The notes under the pieces were generated by a model. It was not told where the DNA came from and did not search any database. It saw only the letters and a list, made by a program, of their open reading frames with translations. From Desulfobulbaceae bacterium (GTDB lineage Bacteria > Desulfobacterota > Desulfobulbia > Desulfobulbales > Desulfobulbaceae): DNA of 36,324 nucleotides. Made by a program: the position numbers and the translations under genes. Where the stretch lies: contig JAMJFO010000035.1 in the NCBI GenBank assembly GCA_023544645.1, forward strand, positions 1 through 36,324, written 5' to 3'. This document shows, piece after piece, positions 18,964 through 27,584 of the stretch; positions within the stretch are counted from its first letter, which is position 1; every line of letters begins with the position of its first letter.

Positions 18964-20781
18964 CTATACCGGGCGTTGCCCGACCGGGACATGCCGGCCG
19001 ACCGATTCCCTGGCCTGCTTTTCGTTCATGGTCCGGTACAGCGAATTTCGTGCCAGCAGCTCGCCGTGAATGCCGCTGTCCTGCAGCCGGCCCTTTTCCA
19101 AAATAAAGATCCGGTCGGTTTCCGACAGCAGTTTGACCCGCTGGGAAACGATCAGGATCAGGTTTCTGTCCTGCCGGCTGACAATGGAACGAAGCACCTG
19201 GTGTTCGGTTTCCACATCCAGGGCGGCCAGGGCATCGTCGATGATAAGCACCGAGCGGTCGGTTATCAGCGCCCTTGCCAGCGCCAGGCGCTGGCGCTGG
19301 CCGCCGGACAGGGTTACGCCGCGTTCGCCGACGGTTGTACCATACCCTTTGGGGAAATCGAGGATTTCATTATGGATGGCCGCCTTTTGCGCCGCTGCTT
19401 CGATCTCGCCGGCAGTGGCGCCGGGTTTGCCATAGGCAATATTTTCAGCAATGGTGTCGGAAAACAGAATGGCTTCCTGGCCGACATAAGCGACACGGCT
19501 GCGCACTGTGTCCAGGGAGAGGGTGTTGACATCGCGGCTGCCGAAGAAAAGGCATCCATCCGGGACAGGATACAACCGGGCCAGCAGTTGGCACAGCGTT
19601 GATTTGCCACTGCCGGTGCGGCCGGTGATCCCGTAGATTCCACCGCGCAGCTCCATGGTCAGATCCTGCAGCGCCGGACGGCTTGATGACTGATAGGAAA
19701 AGGTAAGATTCTGCAGGCGAAACCAGGGATCGATCACTTCGGGTGAAGAGCTGTCCGCAAGGTCCTTCAGCCGGGGAATTGATGTGGTAAGCTCGTGGAT
19801 CCTCTGCAGGGAGGTGAGGCCCCGCTGGGTCAAGTTGGCCACCCAGCCGATGGCCATCATCGGCCAGACAAGCATGTAGAGATAAGTGATAAAGGCGACA
19901 AAATCACCAAGGGAAATCCGGCCCTCGATGGCGAACCGGCCGCCGTAATAGAGGACCAGCAGCATTCCCAGGTTGCCGACCAGGGCCGCCACCGGGAAAA
20001 GCAGGCCGTGAATCATGGCCACCCGGATGTTGCTCCGCACATATTTTTTCCCCAGCCTGTCCGACACCTTCCGCTGCATATTTTCCATGGTATAGGCCTT
20101 GACCAGGCGGATGGAAACCAGGGTGCTCCTGACGAACTCGGTCAGCAGGGAAAACTGCTCCTGGACTATGTTGAAGCGGTGATGAAGCCGGCCGGTCAAA
20201 AACAAGGTGCTGACGGCCAGAAACGGCATGGGCAGCAGGGCCAGCAGGGTCAGCTGCGGATTGATATAGGCCATGAAGCTGATGGCGGCCACGGACATAA
20301 CCAAGGCGTCGACAGCGGAAACAAGACCTATACCGCAGGCCATCTGGACGGCCTGCAGGTCATTGCTGATATGGGCCATGATGTCGCCGGAGGTTCGCTT
20401 CTCGAAAAAGGAGCGGTCCATCTTGAGGACATGGGAATAGATCCTGTTGCGGATATCACGCTCGAGCAAACGGGAGAAACCGATGATCAGATACCGCCAG
20501 CAAAAACGCAGCAACGCCGCCCCCACTGCCGCGGCCAGGATAAGTCCGCTGATCCCGGCCAGGGATTTGCCGGTGGCGCTGCCCGCGGCCAGAGAATCGA
20601 CCGCTGTTTTCAGCAGCCTGGGTATGATAAGCTGGAGAAAATCGACGCCGACAAGGGTGGCAAACCCCAGGGCCAGCCTCAAGGCATAGCGGGCAAAAAT
20701 TGGCCGGATCATGGCCAGAACCGGCCCCAGCCGGCGACGGGCAGCAGGTGCGTCGTCCACGGTTTTATGCAGCGTCTTCAA
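18964..20781 (-). CDS. ABC exporter half-transporter, degenerate-site subunit
   Basis: The 605-residue half-transporter has six membrane segments, Walker A GRTGSGKST and the canonical signature LSGGQRQRLALARAL. Walker B is VLIIDDALAALD, so aspartate replaces the catalytic glutamate, and the switch histidine position reads VSQRVKLL, with glutamine in place of histidine. These losses mark the non-hydrolysing site of heterodimeric exporters. Its TTG start at 20781 overlaps the stop of the J-domain gene (TTGA), implying coupled translation; AGGA lies about ten bases upstream. A later ATG at codon 24 would remove part of the N-terminal cytoplasmic region. Confidence 0.88.
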   Translation of the reverse strand: MKTLHKTVDDAPAARRRLGPVLAMIRPIFARYALRLALGFATLVGVDFLQLIIPRLLKTAVDSLAAGSATGKSLAGISGLILAAAVGAALLRFCWRYLIIGFSRLLERDIRNRIYSHVLKMDRSFFEKRTSGDIMAHISNDLQAVQMACGIGLVSAVDALVMSVAAISFMAYINPQLTLLALLPMPFLAVSTLFLTGRLHHRFNIVQEQFSLLTEFVRSTLVSIRLVKAYTMENMQRKVSDRLGKKYVRSNIRVAMIHGLLFPVAALVGNLGMLLVLYYGGRFAIEGRISLGDFVAFITYLYMLVWPMMAIGWVANLTQRGLTSLQRIHELTTSIPRLKDLADSSSPEVIDPWFRLQNLTFSYQSSSRPALQDLTMELRGGIYGITGRTGSGKSTLCQLLARLYPVPDGCLFFGSRDVNTLSLDTVRSRVAYVGQEAILFSDTIAENIAYGKPGATAGEIEAAAQKAAIHNEILDFPKGYGTTVGERGVTLSGGQRQRLALARALITDRSVLIIDDALAALDVETEHQVLRSIVSRQDRNLILIVSQRVKLLSETDRIFILEKGRLQDSGIHGELLARNSLYRTMNEKQARESVGRHVPVGQRPV

Positions 20782-21791
20782 CGTTTGCCAATCCTGGTCC
20801 GGCAGAGTTCCTGGTAGGCGGTGGCGAGTTCAATGAATGCTTCGTGCTCACCACCCTTGTCCGGGTGCAGCTCACGCGCCTTTTTCCTGAACAGCCGCTT
20901 GATCTCCTTCATATCCATTGCCGCCAGCTCCGCCCGGCTGACGCCGAAAACCGTAGCGGCCTCGCCCATGGACATCCTCCTGGCTGATTTCGGGGGGGTA
21001 TAGCGCCGGCGGGAATCCATGAAATTGCGGATGTATTGTTCCCAGCCGCTGCCCGTGGCAAAAGAATAATCAAAATACATGATCACATAGCGGACCAGGT
21101 ATTCATGCAGGGTGTCGCTTTTCTCCAGCCCCCTCCAGAACTGCTCATCACTGTCGATGGCGCATATCCGGTCAAGAAAATGGCTGTCCATTTGTTCGGC
21201 GCTCAAGGCCTCGGGCATGGTATGAGCAAAGCTTTCGGTAAAAAAGGCCTGCAGATTGAAGATCGCATACATGTACATTTTATACTCATTGGGCCTGAGC
21301 GCCATTTCATGGTAGAGAAAATACTGCTCAATCTCATCCCGGGACTTGTCCAGCAGCATCCGGAACAGGGAAACGGACCGCATCAGGTTCCGCTGGTCGG
21401 TCTGGCCGAAACGGAGGAAATGGGCCCTCCTGCGGTCAAAGGGATGGGTCTCGTCCAGTATCCTCTGCCGTAATTCCCGGGAGGCGGGTTGCCACCGGCG
21501 ATGTTTGCCACGGTCGGCGAACGAGTCGATGCGTTCGCGTACAGCGGGATCGACAAACGGATACAACAGCTCCTCCAGTTCAAAAGGATCAACATTGATC
21601 CCCTTTTTTTTCAATCCTTCAGCCACCATGTCGTCAATAACAAACGTCATGCTGTCGCCATAGAGGATATATTGCTGCGGATTGCGGCCCAGTTCCAACA
21701 GGTCGCGGTGGCGCAGGACATCGCCGTCAGGATAGGATTCCCTTATGGTGTACAGAATATGGTTACGGACGAACCGGCGGGCAAGATACAT
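20778..21791 (-). CDS. Protein with C-terminal J domain
   Basis: The 337-residue protein ends in a J domain (about residues 275-335) with the helix and HPDKGG motif that stimulates DnaK ATPase. It lacks the G/F region and zinc fingers of DnaJ itself. The first 260 residues are mostly alpha-helical by composition, without signal peptide or membrane segment, and I do not recognise their family. As a specialised J protein it would recruit Hsp70 to a client or site. Its overlap with the ABC exporter genes suggests a role in assembling or serving the exporter (inference). Confidence 0.8.
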   Translation of the reverse strand: MYLARRFVRNHILYTIRESYPDGDVLRHRDLLELGRNPQQYILYGDSMTFVIDDMVAEGLKKKGINVDPFELEELLYPFVDPAVRERIDSFADRGKHRRWQPASRELRQRILDETHPFDRRRAHFLRFGQTDQRNLMRSVSLFRMLLDKSRDEIEQYFLYHEMALRPNEYKMYMYAIFNLQAFFTESFAHTMPEALSAEQMDSHFLDRICAIDSDEQFWRGLEKSDTLHEYLVRYVIMYFDYSFATGSGWEQYIRNFMDSRRRYTPPKSARRMSMGEAATVFGVSRAELAAMDMKEIKRLFRKKARELHPDKGGEHEAFIELATAYQELCRTRIGKR

Positions 21792-21969
21792 GAAATATAA
21801 CGTAGGGCCGACTTATGATTATACGAAAACAGAATGCCACGAAATGAACGTAAGCGGGCACAAGACGCCGCGGATCAGTTATCAACGCTGATGGAAACGC
21901 AATGTGTGGCTGCTCTCTGTCACGAGAGTTATGGCGAATGAACAGCACACCCGGATCGGCGTCACATTC

Positions 21970-22341
21970 TTACGATGCGCGGCCGAGCAGTTCCTTTACA
22001 GTGGCAACGACTTCCTGTACGTCAAAGGGCTTGCTGAAGACTTTGTCGGCGCCAAGCTCCAGCGCGGCCGGGAGGTAAGCCTCGGGACCGATTCGGCCTC
22101 CCCCGGAAATAGCGATTATTTTTATACCTGGATACTCTTTTTTCAGACGGGATATTGTTTCCAGGCCTTCCTGCTCGGGCATTATCAGATCGGTAATGAC
22201 CAGATCGGCCGGTTGCCGGGACTGCATCTGCATGGCGACTTTACCGTTTTCCGCCACCAGAACCTCAAATCCCGCCCATTGCATCATCTGCTGGAGGAGG
22301 ACCCGAATCTGCTCGTCATCATCGATTATCAGAACCCGCAT
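21970..22341 (-). CDS. Single-domain response regulator
   Basis: A CheY-like receiver of 123 residues and no output domain: acidic pocket IDDDEQ near residues 6-11, phospho-acceptor Asp in VITDLIMPEQEG near 51, the switch Ser in AISGGG and Lys in FSKPFD. It follows the hybrid kinase by 15 bases and may accept phosphate from it or from its receiver. ATG 22341 is chosen; a GTG three codons upstream is possible. The target is not visible. Confidence 0.9.
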   Translation of the reverse strand: MRVLIIDDDEQIRVLLQQMMQWAGFEVLVAENGKVAMQMQSRQPADLVITDLIMPEQEGLETISRLKKEYPGIKIIAISGGGRIGPEAYLPAALELGADKVFSKPFDVQEVVATVKELLGRAS

Positions 22342-22356
22342 AGGATACACTATCTT

Positions 22357-25014
22357 TCAGGATAAAACCTCACGTATGACCACTGCCAGTTTTTTCATAT
22401 CCAGCGGTTTGGACATGAACTTCCGTATCACTCTTTTTGTGTTTTCGTCAAGCACTACCGATTCACTGAAGCCGGAACAGAGAATCACCGGAAGATCCTG
22501 CCTGATATTTATGATTTCGGCGGCCAGATCGGTCCCTGAAATTCCGGGCATGGAATAATCGCAGATAAGCAGATCAACATCGGCTGCTTCACCCTGGAGC
22601 ATTTCCAGGGCTTTTTCGCCGCTGGTCGCCGACAAAACAGTATAACCGAGATACTGCAGCATGCTGGTAGTCATCTTTACAATATCAAATTCATCGTCAA
22701 CGAACAAGATTTTCTCTCTGCCCCGGGGAACGCCAAGCACAGGATCATCGGCGATTCCCCGCTCATCGTCGGTACATGGAAAAAAGACGGTGAATTCCGA
22801 CCCGACATCAACCTCGGACTTGACATCCAGCACCCCATCATGGGAGGTGATGATGCCATGGATGACCGAGAGGCCCATGCCGGTTCCCTCGCCAACGTCA
22901 CGGGTGGTGAAGAAGGGATCAAATATACGCTCCAGGATCTCGGGGGGCATGCCGTGTCCGGTATCCTTGACGGTAAGGACAAGATATTTCCCCGGCCCCA
23001 CATCAGGATATTTTTTCCGCGTGGAAGAATCCGCTTTGAAATTGCGCAGGGAAATTTCAAGAACCCCTCCCTTAGCCGCCATTGCCTGGGCGGCATTGGT
23101 GCAGAGATTCATGAACACCTGGTGGATCTGGCTGAGATCGGCATTGATATGGCACGGTTCCGGCTCAATGGACGAAATGATCTCTATGTTAGCCGCAAGA
23201 GAGGATCGCAGGAGTTTGACGCCCTCCTTGATGACCGGGGTGATGAGGACGTTCTGCCGCTGGGTTTTGCTCTGCCGGCTGAAGGCCAGGATCTGGCTGA
23301 CCAGTTCCTTGGCCCGGTTGCCGGCCTTTTTAATCGCTGCAATATGGGTGGCGATATCCTCCGGGGACAAAGCCTGGATTTTCTGGCCCTCCGCGGCAAC
23401 CGGCGAGGAAAGCCGGTAAAGCAGCAGATCGGCATTGCCGAGGATCGCCCCGAGAATATTATTGAAGTCATGGGCAATCCCGCCGGCAAGGGTGGCAATG
23501 GCTTCCATCTTCTGCGCCTGGGACAGCTGCTTCTTGAGAATTTTCTCCTGGGTTATGTCCTTGGCCGTATATATGTATCCCGTTACCTCGCCCCTGTCGA
23601 GGATCGGCGAACATGATACCAGGAGGCTCTTGCCCAGGAACTCATGCTCAACCTCGTATTCATTGTCAACCCCTGTGGCAAACACATCGCTTGCGGGACA
23701 TAACTTACACGGCTCCGAACGACCGGCAAAGAGCTCGTAGCAGGTGCGCCCGACAATCTCCCGGTCATCCCTGCTCAACATGTCATGGGCGGCCCTGTTG
23801 GCAATCACCACCTCAAGATCGGTATCCAGAATGGTAACGGGATCGGTAATGGCGTCAAAGGTGCTCTGCCATTCTTCAATGGACCTGACCAGGGAAAGAT
23901 TTGCCTCCTGGCGTTCCTCGATTTCCTGTATCAACCGGGCATTGGCTTCGCCAAGCTCGGCTGTGCGCTTCAGGACCTGCTCCTCCAGCTGCTGTCCGGC
24001 CTCGACCAGTTCCCGGTTTTTTTGCTCCAGTTTCCTGTTCAGGGCGACAAATTCACCCAGCAGTTTGCTGAAAGCGAGATAGAGAATGAGCGAGGCCAGC
24101 ACCAGAACCGATACGGTTATCAGGGACAACCTGGTTATATCTTCATTATATGATTTAACAATTGTGGTGAGGTCGATCCCCTGCAGGATCCGGCCGATCT
24201 CCCGCCCTTCCCTGTCCCGGATAAAATAGGAAGGGAAGACGAAATGAACAGCGCCGTCATGGACAAAGCTCTGCTCCTCTCCGGTCAATGTCATGTCAAT
24301 ACCGGCGGCTTTTTCCGCAAAAAAAGGATCATCAAAATATTGAATAAGGTAGGCGCCGGATACGACCCCATGATCATCGCGGCTCCCTTCATCAACCAGA
24401 TCCCTCCGGAGCGCCAGTGCGGTATGCATATCTAGATTGTCGCGAATATCATCGACAAATGAATCCATTCGGACACCGAACAGGACACTGCCGATGAATT
24501 GATCCCGGTGGAATATTGGCTGCACCACCCTGTACAGCAGGCCGCAATCTCCGTAGACAAAACCGTTTATCCCCTGTTCCGGCATGGAAGAAATATCCGA
24601 ATAAACACTGCAGGTAAATCGCTCTTCATCTCCGTACTGCTCCGGTTCATTCATCCTGAGAAAAACGGTGTTGTCAGGGAGAATGAAATTGATATGGTCA
24701 AAGTGGGGGTTTTCATTCTGGAGTAGTCTGTAGATCGGCAGGGTCGCCGCATACAGCTGCTCCCGCTCACCAGCGGCAAAATGCTCAATAATATTTTCAT
24801 ACCGCTGGGCAAAACTCCTGATCCGGGAGCTGTACTGTTCATTGAGTTCCCGGGTCATGGAAGCTATGAGTTCCGAGACCAGTTCTTTTTTGCACTGGAT
24901 AACCAGTTCGCGGTTCTGATCGCGCTGCTTGACAAAGAAAAAGAAATAGGATGCCGAAATGGTCAGAATGACCGCGACGATGGCAATAATGGTTTTTGAT
25001 CTGACTCCCAGCAT
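22357..25014 (-). CDS. Membrane hybrid sensor kinase with Cys-motif PAS domain
   Basis: The 885-residue protein has membrane segments at about 8-27 and 296-318 enclosing a periplasmic sensor of about 270 residues that resembles double-Cache-type sensors. A coiled coil (about 325-375) leads to a PAS domain (about 380-491), the kinase core with His near 515 (GGIAHDFNN), an ATP domain (DTGHGM, GTGMGL) and a receiver with Asp near 819. The PAS domain carries Cys425, Cys436 and Cys439 in the pattern C-X10-C-X2-C-P, repeated exactly in the five-PAS kinase at 29.5 kb. The frame is open to a TTG at 25056, but that lies inside a repeat element; ATG 25014 is the credible start although its ribosome-binding site is weak. 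It forms an operon with the lone receiver downstream. Confidence 0.9.
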   Translation of the reverse strand: MLGVRSKTIIAIVAVILTISASYFFFFVKQRDQNRELVIQCKKELVSELIASMTRELNEQYSSRIRSFAQRYENIIEHFAAGEREQLYAATLPIYRLLQNENPHFDHINFILPDNTVFLRMNEPEQYGDEERFTCSVYSDISSMPEQGINGFVYGDCGLLYRVVQPIFHRDQFIGSVLFGVRMDSFVDDIRDNLDMHTALALRRDLVDEGSRDDHGVVSGAYLIQYFDDPFFAEKAAGIDMTLTGEEQSFVHDGAVHFVFPSYFIRDREGREIGRILQGIDLTTIVKSYNEDITRLSLITVSVLVLASLILYLAFSKLLGEFVALNRKLEQKNRELVEAGQQLEEQVLKRTAELGEANARLIQEIEERQEANLSLVRSIEEWQSTFDAITDPVTILDTDLEVVIANRAAHDMLSRDDREIVGRTCYELFAGRSEPCKLCPASDVFATGVDNEYEVEHEFLGKSLLVSCSPILDRGEVTGYIYTAKDITQEKILKKQLSQAQKMEAIATLAGGIAHDFNNILGAILGNADLLLYRLSSPVAAEGQKIQALSPEDIATHIAAIKKAGNRAKELVSQILAFSRQSKTQRQNVLITPVIKEGVKLLRSSLAANIEIISSIEPEPCHINADLSQIHQVFMNLCTNAAQAMAAKGGVLEISLRNFKADSSTRKKYPDVGPGKYLVLTVKDTGHGMPPEILERIFDPFFTTRDVGEGTGMGLSVIHGIITSHDGVLDVKSEVDVGSEFTVFFPCTDDERGIADDPVLGVPRGREKILFVDDEFDIVKMTTSMLQYLGYTVLSATSGEKALEMLQGEAADVDLLICDYSMPGISGTDLAAEIINIRQDLPVILCSGFSESVVLDENTKRVIRKFMSKPLDMKKLAVVIREVLS

Positions 25015-25043
25015 AATTCTATATTGTCGACTGCTCCATGGTT

Positions 25044-25234
25044 GATGGCGTCGCAAAAAGTCGCCAACTGCTGTGTTGCTGCAAATTGTCTCGTCACTGC
25101 GGCGTACCTATGTACGCCTCATTCCTCGAAATTTGCGCGCCTTGCATTTGACGATTTTTGTTTATACTCATGTTCATATGAACATGGGTGCTTAGCCATC
25201 TTTTAGTGTGTGATGGACTTTTTACGAGTCCATC
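25044..25234. repeat. 191-bp inverted-repeat element, copy 2 of family A, with palindromic insertion
   Basis: It shares with the copy at 12612 the left end (GATGGCGTCG), the central GTACCTATGTACG and the right end with TTTTAGTGTGTGATGGAC followed by the inverted terminus. It is 30 bases longer, mainly because of a block that includes a perfect 18-base palindrome CATGTTCATATGAACATG (25169-25186). The right terminus overlaps the last four codons and the TAA stop of the YvcK-like gene. Confidence 0.85.
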
Positions 25235-27570
25235 ATGGTTAGCTTGTGCCGGAAAACAATTTCCCGGAAAAAATCGACCAAGCCTTCCCGACGGCTGACT
25301 ATCTTCACCTGCTCCGGAATCATATCCGACACGACATTACGCATGATCGACATCTTGTATTCTATATTGCCGGCAAACCTGTTATCAAGATACCAGGTAT
25401 AGAAAAGACCGAAAAGCAGACCAGGCGGGGTGAACCCCTCCTCGCTGTTTACCAGCCGGGTATACAGAACAGGGGTGAGACCGGATCTGCGCATTCTGGC
25501 CAGACGCAGATAGGCATCGATTTCGTCCTGGCTGAAAAAGCCATTGTACTCCTGTTGATCCCGAATAACAAGCCGATACAACCGGCCGACCGGCTCCTCC
25601 TGTTCATACACGTTGCTCATGGTTTTTTCCAGGGCGTAATTGCCCAGCAGCGACTGGCCCAACGCGACCAGAAAGGCCATGGCAAAGCGCTCCGGGGTCT
25701 CTGTCTGGTCTTCGCGGATAAAGATCAGACACTCCTGCGGATCATAAAAAGAAAAGATATTGTCCCACTCCTGGCAGCGGCGCCAGTGTTTTGCATCAAC
25801 AAGGACAATACCCCGGGAATATGCAAGGTGTTCGGGCAGAATATCCGAATGCTGCCACAGAATCCCGACAATGTCCGCCAGCAGCCGTGTTCGTTCAGGT
25901 TCATTCAGTTCAACCCGGACCCCGTTGCCGTTGTCCTCCCGCTGCACAATAAGGCCGGCCGTCCATTTGCCGATGGCTTCAAACCGCTGACAGGGATGGG
26001 ACAGACCGGAACCAACCGGGGCGCGGAATCGCGGGTTGGAAGGCAGATCCACCGGCGAAGGGTTGACGCTGAGATATTTTTCCCGGTGCAGGCACCACAG
26101 GGTACGGACAACATTGGCCAGCGCCGACGGATCATGCTGGATAACATGGCGGCGGCGCAGTTTGTCGGTGGAAAAAATACCCGCCTCCACCGGCTCAAAG
26201 CCTATCTCCCGCAACCGCTGCCGGTCAAGATAGATGGGCTCTTTCTCTTCCAGGGCATAATTCTGCAGTATTGATCCGGGGATTTCCCCCAGACCGATGG
26301 TCAGGATGTGACTGAACAGGTTGTCCACGCCCCCGGGAATATTCCGGTTATAGGCCCGGACCAGGTCGGATATATGGAATTTCCTCTCCGGGGCGTCCCG
26401 GGTGGCGTCGGTCTCACCCTTCTGGACCCAGATATTTGACACCAGGATCTTCAGGGCGCCGCTGTTCCGGCGGATCAGATCAGGGATCCCGGGAACCTGC
26501 AGGATGGGGATAATCGAGGTGTACAGGCTTCCCGGGGCATAAATGATGATATCCGCCTGGCGGATGACCTGTTCCACCTCCGGCGGCAGGTGCGGTTCCC
26601 GGTAGAATTCGACAATCGCCCGGTCCACGGGATAGCCCCGCCGGGCAAATCCGGATTTGTTCTCTCCGGTGACCAGCACCCCGTTGGCATAAAACATCTG
26701 CAGCTGCGCCGGTGTCGTTGTACAGGGCAGGACGCCGTTGTTTTGCACGCCGATGTGTTGCGAGACCTCCTGCAGCCCCCTGACTGTTGCCTGGTGAAGC
26801 AACGGCTGCTTGTTGAGCAGTTCATCAACGGACATGTGGCGGTCAACATGTCCCAGCATCGCGCTGGCCAGGAGAAGATTGCCCAGGCACTGCGGTTGGG
26901 CAAGGGTTCTCTGCAACCGGTAGTCGGCAAACAGACGGTCAATGAGCCGGCGGAAATAGTCACGCAATTCATCGGGCAGGCCATTGGCCATATCCGCTCC
27001 GGACAGCAGTTTCTCCGGAGAAATATCCGGCGCATGGAAACGGTAATTGAAAATCCGGTGCAGGGTGGCGGCGAGACTGCCTGCGCCGCGATCGTCAAGA
27101 CCGTAGAGATTCTGGAGATTTTCGCGGCGCACCGAGGAGACGAGGACGTGGCGCAGATCGCCCAGACCGACAAGGGGCAGGTACTTGAGCAGCTCCCCGG
27201 TGGATCCGCCGTCATCGGTTACACAGACGATGCTGGTAATACCGGAAAAAATTTCTTTCAGCCCGGTGAACGGGTTATCCTGCCAATCGGTCCGCCGGGA
27301 GTCGCCGCCGACAATATTTGACAGCCCGGTTCCGCCGCCAAGAGTCACGACCCGGAGCCCGTCGGTGTTCACGTTGGAAAGACGTTCCAGCGTTCCATGA
27401 AACAGGGCGGCAAGCGTGGGGGAAACTCTCGGCGGCGGTCCGTTCAACGCCAGGCCGATGATCTTTTCCTCGGCGCTGCCTTCGGCCAGAAAGTCAAGGG
27501 GCGACAGGCCGCTGCTGGTCAGCGCCTCCAGGTACTGGCGCAGGTTGCTGGTTTCCGGGCTATTGCTCAT
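25222..27570 (-). CDS. Long YvcK/CofD-family protein
   Basis: At 782 residues this is more than twice the size of classic YvcK (about 320). The core begins near residue 72 with VVTLGGGTGLSN, then TDDGGSTG (118-125) and GDLR (137-140), the nucleotide or UDP-sugar binding motifs of the YvcK/CofD fold, and continues to about 470. A 70-residue N-terminal segment and a C-terminal part of about 300 residues are extra and not recognised; no membrane segment is evident. YvcK proteins help balance carbon flow into cell-wall precursors on gluconeogenic substrates, while CofD transfers phospholactate in coenzyme F420 synthesis; the motifs favour YvcK. Its position after mdh and kdsB fits a link between central carbon and envelope synthesis (inference). 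The stop codon and last residues (MMDS) lie in a repeat element. Confidence 0.85.
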   Translation of the reverse strand: MSNSPETSNLRQYLEALTSSGLSPLDFLAEGSAEEKIIGLALNGPPPRVSPTLAALFHGTLERLSNVNTDGLRVVTLGGGTGLSNIVGGDSRRTDWQDNPFTGLKEIFSGITSIVCVTDDGGSTGELLKYLPLVGLGDLRHVLVSSVRRENLQNLYGLDDRGAGSLAATLHRIFNYRFHAPDISPEKLLSGADMANGLPDELRDYFRRLIDRLFADYRLQRTLAQPQCLGNLLLASAMLGHVDRHMSVDELLNKQPLLHQATVRGLQEVSQHIGVQNNGVLPCTTTPAQLQMFYANGVLVTGENKSGFARRGYPVDRAIVEFYREPHLPPEVEQVIRQADIIIYAPGSLYTSIIPILQVPGIPDLIRRNSGALKILVSNIWVQKGETDATRDAPERKFHISDLVRAYNRNIPGGVDNLFSHILTIGLGEIPGSILQNYALEEKEPIYLDRQRLREIGFEPVEAGIFSTDKLRRRHVIQHDPSALANVVRTLWCLHREKYLSVNPSPVDLPSNPRFRAPVGSGLSHPCQRFEAIGKWTAGLIVQREDNGNGVRVELNEPERTRLLADIVGILWQHSDILPEHLAYSRGIVLVDAKHWRRCQEWDNIFSFYDPQECLIFIREDQTETPERFAMAFLVALGQSLLGNYALEKTMSNVYEQEEPVGRLYRLVIRDQQEYNGFFSQDEIDAYLRLARMRRSGLTPVLYTRLVNSEEGFTPPGLLFGLFYTWYLDNRFAGNIEYKMSIMRNVVSDMIPEQVKIVSRREGLVDFFREIVFRHKLTMMDS

Positions 27571-27584
27571 CTGGTATATTTACC

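Noticed and set aside
19795-20817. Plus-strand open frame of 340 codons
   Set aside because: Antisense to the ABC exporter gene with Walker and signature motifs; composition is Gly/Gln/His-rich as expected from a GC-rich shadow frame.
25015-25056. Longer start (TTG 25056) for the 885-residue kinase
   Set aside because: It would place the start codon inside a repeat element and add 14 residues unlike a signal or anchor sequence.
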